Part shown: positions 17,427 to 23,919 of the stretch, piece after piece | Numbering within the stretch: position 1 is the first letter of the stretch | Layout of the letters: each line of letters opens with the position of its first letter | The notes under the pieces: model-generated | Databases searched by the model: none | Seen by the model: the letters and a program-made list of their open reading frames with translations, nothing else | Told to the model about the DNA's origin: nothing | Made by a program: the position numbers and the translations under genes | Origin: an uncultured Eubacteriales bacterium | Lineage (GTDB): Bacteria > Bacillota > Clostridia > Oscillospirales > Acutalibacteraceae | Length of the DNA: 55,830 bases | Direction of reading: 5' to 3' | Assembly: GCA_905198155.1 (NCBI GenBank) | Contig: CAJKBQ010000020.1 | Coordinates: forward strand, 1-55,830

Positions 17427-17527
17427 CGTGCGCGGGCTCCACAGCGCGCCGCCCATTCGGCCATTGCGCGGGTCTGCTGCGCGGTGGCGGGGGTGACGGT
17501 GATTTGGATTTTCTGCGGTTGGCTCAT
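17423..17527 (-). CDS. 34-residue ORF overlapping the recombinase start
   Basis: Begins MSQPQKIQITVTPATAQQ and ends just inside the recombinase gene: its TGA overlaps the recombinase ATG as ATGA. AAAGGGG lies about 11 nt upstream. The overlap suggests translational coupling, so this may be a leader or a small accessory protein. I do not recognise the sequence. It is missed by length-filtered ORF finding. The 250 nt further upstream show only the divergent plus-strand promoter. Confidence 0.5.
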   Translation of the reverse strand: MSQPQKIQITVTPATAQQTRAMAEWAARCGARAR

Positions 17528-17706
17528 GGTCGGATGCGCCCCTTTCCGGCGGATTTTGACCGCCTTTTTTCATCGTATGCGGATGGGGCGGCGGGGATGC
17601 GTGTCCGGCGAATGACAATTTTTTGGGGAACCTGTACAACCCGCGCAAAGATAAATTGTGCAGCCGTACGAATTTTCCATTTTATCCAATTATCCGTTGA
17701 AAATAC

Positions 17707-17735
17707 TTGCGTCTTTTTCCGGGAAATGATATAAT
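17707..17735 (+). promoter_or_regulatory. Promoter of the first lipoprotein gene
   Basis: TTGCGT (17707-17712), 17-nt spacer, TATAAT (17730-17735) preceded by TGA, an extended -10. It drives the lipoprotein and membrane protein genes on the plus strand. Confidence 0.75.
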
Positions 17736-17846
17736 GAGATTGGAAAAGCACGGATTGAGTGGAGGTAGATACCCATGAATCACGAAACTGGCGCAGCACC
17801 GCTGTGCCATCGGCCGTCTCACGAAATTCAAAGGAGGTCTGCCATT

Positions 17847-18434
17847 ATGAAAACCCGTAAAATCCGTTTCTGTTCCGCATTGCTCGCACTGCTGTTTGTC
17901 ATCGGTCTGTTCGCAGGATGTGCGCAGCAAGGCACCGCCAGCAAGATCACCGGTAAATTTGATACGTCTCTTGAACCGCGCACCATCGAGCAGCTTTGCA
18001 CGCAATCTCCAACGATCGTTCGTGGAAAGATCGCCAAATACAACAAATCCGTAGACCTCAAAGGTATGAATGACTCGCTGGCCGGCGTGCGAACCTACTT
18101 TACCATCGAAGTTTCGGACTTCATAAAAGGGAACGAAAAAAACAGATCGACGGCCGAATCAAGTTTCTTAGGTGGCGAAACAAAAAAACAAATTTGCATG
18201 CCTATCTCTGGAACTCTTCCGCAGGTCGGGGATGAAATGATTTTCTTCATTCAGGAGGACAGCAGCTACTACCCCGCTTTTCTAATTCGGGACGGAGAAA
18301 TCGTAATTGAGTCGTTTTTGGAATCCAAACTCTTCACCGAAACGGTAAAACCGCAGCAGACCGTCTCCGCCGACGCCCTCGTCGCCGAAATCAAAGAGAT
18401 CGTCGCCGCACAAGCCAACACCGCAAAGCAATAA
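17847..18434 (+). CDS. Lipoprotein, family copy 1
   Basis: A 195-residue secreted lipoprotein. The signal peptide ends in GLFAGC (lipid Cys25). The mature part has the family pattern: TIEQLCTQSPTIVRGKI, then a beta-rich stretch ending in VSDFIKGN, GGETKK, a GDEMIFFI strand and a C-terminal TVSADALVAEIKEIV helix. It has two paralogues in this element and no known function; the strand pattern suggests a small beta-barrel. AAAGGAGG precedes the ATG. A second in-frame ATG at 17775, also with GGAGG, would add 24 residues before the signal peptide. Unlike the other two copies, it has no metalloprotease in front. Confidence 0.75.
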   Translation: MKTRKIRFCSALLALLFVIGLFAGCAQQGTASKITGKFDTSLEPRTIEQLCTQSPTIVRGKIAKYNKSVDLKGMNDSLAGVRTYFTIEVSDFIKGNEKNRSTAESSFLGGETKKQICMPISGTLPQVGDEMIFFIQEDSSYYPAFLIRDGEIVIESFLESKLFTETVKPQQTVSADALVAEIKEIVAAQANTAKQ

Positions 18435-18495
18435 TCCAACACAAAACCCCGGCATACCCAAGCTTTCCAATTCACTGTGAATAAGCGAGGTTTTT

Positions 18496-19041
18496 ATGAA
18501 GAAAAAATTTGCCCGATGGATTCCCCGGCTCATCATCATCGCACTGCTCATCGCCTATCCGATCGCGCGCTGCACAAGCGTCCGTTTGGCGCTGTGGTAT
18601 GCCGGACTGTATGGCGGCCGTGTCACCGTCGTAGATGAATATTCCACATCCATTGCGGGTACCGAACGTCTGGTCGCAGCAGAATCCGATCGCAATCCGT
18701 ACCCGACCATGGTTGTGCTGCTCACGCGCAGCAAGATCGGATTCTGGAAAGTGGATCGGAAAAGCATGACGCGCGGAAACCACCGGGCAATGATCGTCAC
18801 ATCGTACGAAAACCCATTCACCGGCCATTTCGAGGGCGCCATCGGCTACTACGGTACCGACCGCACCGGTCTAATCGAATTGCCAAGCGATCTCGACCCT
18901 AAATTCCGCTTAAAAACAATGTGGCAGGAAGGCAACCGCTATTGGATTCTGCTCACACAGGTTTTGTCCGACGGCGAAAATCCCGCTCCCGAGCTGTTCG
19001 AGTATTGGGAATCCCAATCGGTCATCGCACCAACCTCATAA
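18496..19041 (+). CDS. Unknown membrane-anchored protein of the element
   Basis: A 181-residue protein with a basic N-terminus and one hydrophobic segment (about residues 9-25), then a soluble domain. I do not recognise it. Visible stretches are GRVTVVDEYSTSIAGTERL, GFWKVDRKSM, GAIGYYGTDRTGLIELP and WILLTQVLSDG. No lipobox and no catalytic motif are evident. It begins 61 nt after lipoprotein copy 1 with GCGAGG upstream, so it is probably in the same transcript. A hairpin follows it at 19058. Confidence 0.65.
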   Translation: MKKKFARWIPRLIIIALLIAYPIARCTSVRLALWYAGLYGGRVTVVDEYSTSIAGTERLVAAESDRNPYPTMVVLLTRSKIGFWKVDRKSMTRGNHRAMIVTSYENPFTGHFEGAIGYYGTDRTGLIELPSDLDPKFRLKTMWQEGNRYWILLTQVLSDGENPAPELFEYWESQSVIAPTS

Positions 19042-19057
19042 TCGCGCACAAAACCCC

Positions 19058-19100
19058 GCCGCCCTCCGGGATCCCCAATCGGGATCCGCCGGAGGGCGGC
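19058..19100. terminator. Repeated element hairpin, copy 1
   Basis: GCCGCCCTCCGG (19058-19069) pairs with CCGGAGGGCGGC (19089-19100), with GATCCC/GGGATC inside. The plus-strand side lacks a T-run; the minus-strand side reads GGGGTTTTGTG. Two more copies occur at 20675 and 22319. Confidence 0.6.
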
Positions 19101-19261
19101 GTTCTACACAAAAATGCAATTTCAATTCTTATTGCGCACTTTCATTCGTCTTATTTTATGTACATAGTGAAATTTTTTGTGTAAATCCAACATATATCCA
19201 ATTATTCTTTTGTGCATTCCCATGAATTTGATAAATTTGGATAATTTTTCATGATTTTCAC

Positions 19262-19290
19262 TTGCAAATCCAAAAGTTCCATGATATAAT
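19262..19290 (+). promoter_or_regulatory. Promoter of unit A
   Basis: TTGCAA (19262-19267), 17-nt spacer, TATAAT (19285-19290) with TGA before it (extended -10). Identical in unit B. Confidence 0.85.
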
Positions 19291-19327
19291 ATAATTGAAA
19301 TCAAGAATAGAAGGGAGCAGGATTCCA

Positions 19328-19483
19328 ATGGGGCAGCATCAAGCGCTGAGTGCGCGTGTTCATCAACAAAATATGAAAATGAACGGAGTGTTTATCAAAC
19401 ATGAAGAAACGACACTTGTTAAAAATTGCAGCGATGCTGCTGGCATTGACGCTGCTTCTGATCCCGTCCACGGCATACGGTAA
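19328..19483 (+). CDS. Upstream ORF of unit A, overlapping the metalloprotease start
   Basis: A 51-codon frame starting MGQHQALSARVHQQ with GGGAG about 10 nt upstream. It overlaps the first 83 nt of the metalloprotease gene in the +1 frame. The same ORF is kept in unit B, where length differences before the overlap total 3 nt and preserve the frame. It may couple or limit metalloprotease translation. Whether the peptide matters is unknown. Confidence 0.4.
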   Translation: MGQHQALSARVHQQNMKMNGVFIKHEETTLVKNCSDAAGIDAASDPVHGIR

Positions 19484-20099
19484 GGCAAACGGACATACAT
19501 GGCCACGGCGAGACCAGTATATCAACTTCTATATTCCGGCAAACAGCGATATGATCTCGGCTGAGGAACGAAATGAAATCGTCGCCGCATTTCGCACATG
19601 GCGAGAAGTGAACTATACCAACGATTACTTCTGGCACTTGTCGCTCATGACTACAACCAATTCAAATGCGCCAAACCGCATTGTAAAACCAATTGTTTGG
19701 AATCATCTCGATTCCGCAGTCGGTTACGCCAACTTCACTGAATCAAATGGTGTACTCATAAGTACTACCATCGACATAAATACAGCTTATAGCTTTTCCT
19801 TCGGTGCATCCCCCGGTAAGTACGACTTTCAATCAATTATCGTTCATGAAGCCGGACACGTTTTAGGTGTTGCACATTGTCACGAAGGGCTCAAGGATAA
19901 CTGTACCTTTGCAAATACTACATGTCTTCTGCACGCAATGTGCCCTACTGCAAAAAGAAATAGCATTCAAGGTCGAACGTTGCAGGAATACGATAAAGCT
20001 TCCTACATGGCTATTTATTTCAAAACTGCGTCAGAAATGTCAATGACGCAAGAAGAATATAATTCCTTAAAGGCTCAGATATTAGGAGGTGTCTATTAA
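19401..20099 (+). CDS. Secreted matrixin-type metalloprotease, unit A
   Basis: A 232-residue zinc protease precursor. Residues 1-26 are a Sec signal peptide (MKKRHLLKIAAMLLALTLLL, then IPSTAYG). There is no evident pro-domain; the mature domain starts near residue 30. The metzincin site HEAGHVLGVAH supplies zinc ligands His149, His153 and His159 and catalytic Glu150. The downstream HAMCP provides a Met-turn (Met180). This is the short catalytic-domain plan of bacterial matrixins. Four nearby Cys (160-181) could form disulfides. The stop overlaps the next ATG as TAATG, so the lipoprotein is translationally coupled. AT-rich relative to flanking host genes. Confidence 0.87.
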   Translation: MKKRHLLKIAAMLLALTLLLIPSTAYGKANGHTWPRRDQYINFYIPANSDMISAEERNEIVAAFRTWREVNYTNDYFWHLSLMTTTNSNAPNRIVKPIVWNHLDSAVGYANFTESNGVLISTTIDINTAYSFSFGASPGKYDFQSIIVHEAGHVLGVAHCHEGLKDNCTFANTTCLLHAMCPTAKRNSIQGRTLQEYDKASYMAIYFKTASEMSMTQEEYNSLKAQILGGVY

Positions 20100-20659
20100 T
20101 GCATAAAAAACGAATTGTTATCGGCATTCTTTTCCTCATCTTCACGTGCACTTTTTTCTCTTCCTGCACGCAAGGCAATACTGCAAGCAAAACCGTGCGG
20201 CGTTTTGAGGCTTGTTATGCTTCGTTTACACTGGAGGAACTATGTGAAAGAAGTCCTATCATCGTGCGCGGAACCATCTCTGAAATTGGGAAATCAACCG
20301 ACGTTCAAGACACGGTTCACACATCCTTTACTATCAGCGTCACTGATTTGATCAAGGGCGATTCAAAATATGCTCACAAAGCGACCTCATGGTTTGAGGG
20401 CGGTGAAACAAAAACACAAATTTCCACCCCTCTTTCCGGGGAATTGCCATGCGTTGGCGAAGAACACATCTTTTTTATCAGCAAAGACGGTAGCTATTAC
20501 CCATTCTATCGCATTCAAAACAGTTCTATTGGACTTTTCGAATTCAGCGAATCCAAACTGTTGAATTCGAGCGCTTCGCAGCAGACCGTCTCCGCCGACG
20601 CCCTCGTTGCCGAGATCAAAGACATCGTCGCCGCGCAAGCCAACACCGCAAAGCAATAA
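20099..20659 (+). CDS. Lipoprotein, family copy 2 (partner of unit A protease)
   Basis: A 186-residue lipoprotein. The signal peptide ends in FFSSC (lipid Cys23). It keeps the family pattern FTLEELCERSPIIVRGTI, FTISVTDLIKGD, WFEGGETKTQI, GEEHIFFISKDGSYYPF and the tail TVSADALVAEIKDIVAAQ. It overlaps the metalloprotease stop by one base. The compact strand-rich fold and the coupling to a matrixin suggest a membrane-tethered inhibitor or chaperone of the protease, by analogy with potempins of Tannerella. That role is inference only. Confidence 0.75.
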   Translation: MHKKRIVIGILFLIFTCTFFSSCTQGNTASKTVRRFEACYASFTLEELCERSPIIVRGTISEIGKSTDVQDTVHTSFTISVTDLIKGDSKYAHKATSWFEGGETKTQISTPLSGELPCVGEEHIFFISKDGSYYPFYRIQNSSIGLFEFSESKLLNSSASQQTVSADALVAEIKDIVAAQANTAKQ

Positions 20660-20674
20660 TCCAACACAAAACTC

Positions 20675-20717
20675 GCCACCCTCCGGGATCCTCAATCGGG
20701 ATCCGCCGGAGGGCGGC
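20675..20717. terminator. Repeated element hairpin, copy 2
   Basis: GCCACCCTCCGG (20675-20686) with CCGGAGGGCGGC (20706-20717), one mismatch in the stem. It ends unit A, as in the other two copies. Confidence 0.6.
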
Positions 20718-20878
20718 GTTCTACTCAAAAGAGCAGTTCCAATTCTTGTTACGCACTTTCATTCGTCTTATTTTATGTACATAGCGAAATTTTTTATGTA
20801 AACCCAACAAATACACATTTATTCTTTTGTGCATTCCCATGAATTTGATAAATTTGGATAATTTTTCATGATTTTCAC

Positions 20879-20907
20879 TTGCAAATCCAAAAGTTCCATG
20901 ATATAAT
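20879..20907 (+). promoter_or_regulatory. Promoter of unit B
   Basis: TTGCAA (20879-20884), 17-nt spacer, TATAAT (20902-20907), extended -10. Identical in sequence to the unit A promoter. Confidence 0.85.
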
Positions 20908-20944
20908 ATAATTGAAATCAAGAATAGAAGGGAGCAGGATTCCA

Positions 20945-21103
20945 ATGGGGCAGCATCAAGCGCTGAATGCGCGTGTTTATCAACAAAAAAATTATAAGTT
21001 AAAAGGAGCGTTTATCAAACATGAAGAAACGGCACTTGTTAAAAATCGCAGCGATGCTGCTATCATTGACGCTGCTTCTAATCCCGTCCACGGCATATGG
21101 TAA
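20945..21103 (+). CDS. Upstream ORF of unit B, overlapping the metalloprotease start
   Basis: A 52-codon frame starting MGQHQALNARVYQQ, homologous to the unit A uORF with one extra codon. GGGAG lies upstream. It overlaps the metalloprotease start region in the +1 frame, exactly as in unit A. Confidence 0.4.
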   Translation: MGQHQALNARVYQQKNYKLKGAFIKHEETALVKNRSDAAIIDAASNPVHGIW

Positions 21104-21725
21104 AGCAAACGGGCATACATGGCCACGGCGAGACCAGTATATCAACTTCTATATCCCGGCTAACAGCAATATGTTCACCGCTGATGAGCGAAATGAAGTT
21201 GTAGCTGCATTTCGTACGTGGCGGGAGGTAAATTACACCAACAACTACTTTTGGCACTTATCGCTCATGACTACGACCAATTCGAGTGCGCCAAATAAGA
21301 TCATAAAACCCGATCATTGGCCTTATTCTTATAGATTTGCTGGATATACCGAATTTAACGAATCAAATGGTGTCATAACAAGCGTTGAAATTTATTTGAA
21401 CAATTCAAAAGGTCTTGTGATTGGTGCATCGTCCGGAAAATACGATCTGCGTTCTATCGTCATTCATGAGGCAGGTCATGTTTTAGGTGTTGCGCATTGT
21501 CATGAGGAGGGTTCAACTTGCGGAACTCCGACGTGTGAAAAAAACGCCATGAATCCAAACGCAAGAATAAACAGTATTCAAGGACGTACCCTTCAAGAAT
21601 ACGATAAGGCATCATATATGGCAGTCTATTTCAAAACCGCATCGGAAACCTCTACTTCTCGTATTGCTGGCATGGATTATTTTACTGAAAGACAACGAAT
21701 ACTTAAGGAGGCTTTATCACAATGA
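21021..21725 (+). CDS. Secreted matrixin-type metalloprotease, unit B
   Basis: A 234-residue paralogue of the unit A protease. The signal peptide and first 90 residues are almost identical, and residues about 92-140 and 160-180 differ strongly. The zinc site HEAGHVLGVAH is intact (His149, Glu150, His153, His159), and NAMNP gives the Met-turn (Met177). AAAGGAG lies upstream of the ATG. Its stop overlaps the following lipoprotein start (ATGA). The conserved catalytic frame with divergent surface regions suggests altered specificity or a co-evolving partner. Expected to be exported and act at or outside the cell surface. Confidence 0.87.
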   Translation: MKKRHLLKIAAMLLSLTLLLIPSTAYGKANGHTWPRRDQYINFYIPANSNMFTADERNEVVAAFRTWREVNYTNNYFWHLSLMTTTNSSAPNKIIKPDHWPYSYRFAGYTEFNESNGVITSVEIYLNNSKGLVIGASSGKYDLRSIVIHEAGHVLGVAHCHEEGSTCGTPTCEKNAMNPNARINSIQGRTLQEYDKASYMAVYFKTASETSTSRIAGMDYFTERQRILKEALSQ

Positions 21726-22303
21726 AGACGCATTTTCGATATTTATCTCTTATTCTCGTATTATGTATGATGGTCTGTTTCTGCACTTCCTGTGCGCAGG
21801 GAGATGCCACCAGCAAAATCACAAAAACATTTGAAGGCTGCTTGGCTTCCTTCACGATGGATGAATTATGCAAAGACAGTTCCGTCATTGTCCGCGGCAC
21901 AATCGCCAAATATAACAAGTCTGTCGATGTGGAAAATACTGTCCGTACCTACTTTACAATCGACGTTAAAGACCTCATCAAAGGGGACGCCAAATATGCT
22001 GAGAAAGCAGAATCGTGGTTCTTAGGTGGCGAGACGAAAAAGATGATTTATATGCCTATCTCCGGAGAACTTCCGCAAATTGGCGAGGAACACATCTTTT
22101 TTATCTTCTCCGCCGACGGAAGTTACTACTCCTTCCAACCCAAAGATAATCAAATACTCCTGGATGATTTTTGCGAATCCAAACTCTACAAAAAAGAATT
22201 GGTTTCTGGTACCGGCGACAACCGCCAGTGGGTCTCCGCCGACGCCCTCGTCGCCGAAATCAAAGAGATCGTCGCCGCACAAGCCAACACCGCAAAGCAA
22301 TAA
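21722..22303 (+). CDS. Lipoprotein, family copy 3 (partner of unit B protease)
   Basis: A 193-residue lipoprotein. The signal peptide ends in FCTSC (lipid Cys24). The pattern is FTMDELCKDSSVIVRGTI, FTIDVKDLIKGD, WFLGGETKKMI, GEEHIFFIFSADGSYY and a TVSADALVAEIKEIV-type tail (here VSADALVAEIKEIV). The N-terminal half is closest to copy 1 (CAQG..TASKIT and IAKYNKSVD shared). It overlaps the protease stop by 4 nt. Function is unknown; the inhibitor hypothesis stated for copy 2 applies here too. Confidence 0.75.
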   Translation: MKTHFRYLSLILVLCMMVCFCTSCAQGDATSKITKTFEGCLASFTMDELCKDSSVIVRGTIAKYNKSVDVENTVRTYFTIDVKDLIKGDAKYAEKAESWFLGGETKKMIYMPISGELPQIGEEHIFFIFSADGSYYSFQPKDNQILLDDFCESKLYKKELVSGTGDNRQWVSADALVAEIKEIVAAQANTAKQ

Positions 22304-22318
22304 TCCAACACAAAACCC

Positions 22319-22360
22319 GCCGCCCTCCGGGATCCTCAATCGGATCCGCCGGAGGGCGGC
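22319..22360 (-). terminator. Repeated element hairpin, copy 3, ending the liv operon
   Basis: GCCGCCCTCCGG (22319-22330) pairs with CCGGAGGGCGGC (22349-22360). On the minus strand, downstream of livF, it is followed by GGGTTTTGTG; on the plus strand by GTTCTTTCG. It plausibly serves both converging transcripts. Confidence 0.65.
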
Positions 22361-22382
22361 GTTCTTTCGTCCAAATGCCGTG

Positions 22383-23081
22383 TTATTTGCCCAGGTACGC
22401 CTTGCGCACCTGCTCGTTTTGCAGCAAATCCTTGCCGGAGCCGGACAGCGTCACGCGCCCAGTCTCCAACACATAGCCCAAATCGGCCGTTTTCAGCGCC
22501 ATGCTGGCGTTCTGCTCAATCAGCAGGATCGTCACGCCCTGGTGGTTGATTTTCTTGATAATCTCAAAAATCTGCTGTACCACCAGCGGCGCCAGTCCCA
22601 GCGACGGCTCATCCATCATCATCAGCTTCGGGCGGCTCATCAGCGCGCGCGCCACCGCCAGCATCTGCTGCTCGCCGCCGGACAGCGTCCCGGCCTGCTG
22701 CCAGCTGCGCTCTTTCAGCCGCGGGAACAGCTCATACACCCACGCAATGTCGTCCTTCAAATCGTCCCGGCGCGTGTACGCACCGATCCGGATATTTTCG
22801 ATCACCGACAGGTTCGCGAAAATCCGCCGGCCTTCCGGCACCAGCGTAATCCCCTTCGCCATCACTTTGTCCGGCGTCAGCCCGGTAATGACCTCGTCGT
22901 GATACGTAATCTCGCCCGACGTGGGGCGCACCAGCCCGGCGATGGTGCGCAGGATGGTGGACTTGCCCGCGCCGTTCGCGCCGATCAGCGTCACAATCTG
23001 CCCGTCCGGCACCTCAAACGAGATGTCCTGCACCGCGTGAATCCCGCCGTAATGAACCGATAAATCATGCACCTTCAGCAT
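22383..23081 (-). CDS. livF: Branched-chain amino acid ABC transporter ATPase LivF
   Basis: A 232-residue cytoplasmic ATPase of the HAAT family. It has Walker A GANGAGKS, signature LSGGEQQMLAVARAL and Walker B LMMMDEPSLGLAPL, the last being diagnostic for LivF. It overlaps the livG 3' end by 17 nt. Last gene of livKHMGF, ending about 20 nt before the hairpin at 22360. With LivG it drives import of leucine, isoleucine, valine or related amino acids. Confidence 0.95.
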   Translation of the reverse strand: MLKVHDLSVHYGGIHAVQDISFEVPDGQIVTLIGANGAGKSTILRTIAGLVRPTSGEITYHDEVITGLTPDKVMAKGITLVPEGRRIFANLSVIENIRIGAYTRRDDLKDDIAWVYELFPRLKERSWQQAGTLSGGEQQMLAVARALMSRPKLMMMDEPSLGLAPLVVQQIFEIIKKINHQGVTILLIEQNASMALKTADLGYVLETGRVTLSGSGKDLLQNEQVRKAYLGK

Positions 23082-23919
23082 CGTCCGTCACCCCCAAATA
23101 CGCTTCGATCACCTTCGGATCGTTCTGCACCTCGGCCGGCGTGCCGTACGCGATCAGCTTGCCGAAATCCAGCACATAAATCCGATCCGAAATCCCCATC
23201 ACCAAATCCATGTGGTGCTCAATCACCAGCACCGTCAGGTGGAACTGTTCTTTGATCTGCACGATGAAATCCGCCAGCGCCAGCGTTTCCTGCGGGTTCA
23301 TCCCGGCGGCCGGTTCGTCCAGCAGCAGCATCTTCGGCTCCGTCGCCAGCGCCCGCGCAATCTCCAGGTGCCGCTGTTTGCCGTACGGCAAGCTGGTGCA
23401 CAGTTCGTCGGCAACATCCTCCAAATGTACCAGCCGCAGCAGTTCCATCGCGCGGTCGCGCATCGCCGCCTCTTCTTTCGCGTTCAGGTGCAGCGTTGCC
23501 GTCAGCACGTTGCTGCGCCGCCGCATATGCATCGCGATCAGGATATTGTCCAGCACCGTTTCTTTGCTAAACAGCCGGATATTCTGGAACGTCCGCGCCA
23601 TGCCCAGTTTGGTGATGACGTCCGGCGTCCGCTCAATCCGCTTGCGGTAATCGCCCGCGTGCGTCCCCAGGTATTCTTTCTTCATCTTGCCGCGCGGGAA
23701 ATTTTCGAGCAGCTTTTCGCCGTTGTACCACACCGCGCCGTTCGTCGGCTGATACACGCCGGTAATCACGTTGAACGCCGTCGTTTTTCCAGCGCCGTTC
23801 GGCCCGATCAGCGACACAATCTCGCCCTCGTTCACTTCCAGCGACAAATCGTTGACCGCCACCACGCCGCCAAACTGCATCGTGATGTGATCCACTTTCA
23901 ATACATTTTTCACGCTCAT
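23065..23919 (-). CDS. livG: Branched-chain amino acid ABC transporter ATPase LivG
   Basis: A 284-residue ATPase with Walker A GPNGAGKTTAFNVITG, signature LPYGKQRHLEIARAL, Walker B MLLLDEPAAGMNPQE and the H-loop IEHHMDLVM. The LPYGKQR variant of the ABC signature is typical of LivG. A 30-residue insert after the first strands (NGEKLLENFPRGKMKKEYLG) is usual in the family. It overlaps livM by 4 nt and livF by 17 nt, showing tight coupling. Confidence 0.95.
   Translation of the reverse strand: MSVKNVLKVDHITMQFGGVVAVNDLSLEVNEGEIVSLIGPNGAGKTTAFNVITGVYQPTNGAVWYNGEKLLENFPRGKMKKEYLGTHAGDYRKRIERTPDVITKLGMARTFQNIRLFSKETVLDNILIAMHMRRRSNVLTATLHLNAKEEAAMRDRAMELLRLVHLEDVADELCTSLPYGKQRHLEIARALATEPKMLLLDEPAAGMNPQETLALADFIVQIKEQFHLTVLVIEHHMDLVMGISDRIYVLDFGKLIAYGTPAEVQNDPKVIEAYLGVTDDAEGA

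Larger units (their letters stand above)
19101..20717 (+). repeat. Tandem unit A: promoter, uORF, metalloprotease, lipoprotein, hairpin
   Basis: First of two directly repeated units of about 1.62 kb. It is nearly identical to unit B over about 140 nt around the promoter (19206-19350), closely similar through the metalloprotease N-terminus, diverged in the middle, and similar again in the lipoprotein tail and hairpin. Confidence 0.85.
20718..22360 (+). repeat. Tandem unit B: promoter, uORF, metalloprotease, lipoprotein, hairpin
   Basis: Second copy of the 1.6-kb unit, in direct orientation and immediately adjacent to unit A. Its lipoprotein tail, stop region and hairpin resemble the end of lipoprotein copy 1 (18360-18450) more closely than that of copy 2, pointing to past recombination among the copies. 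Confidence 0.85.
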
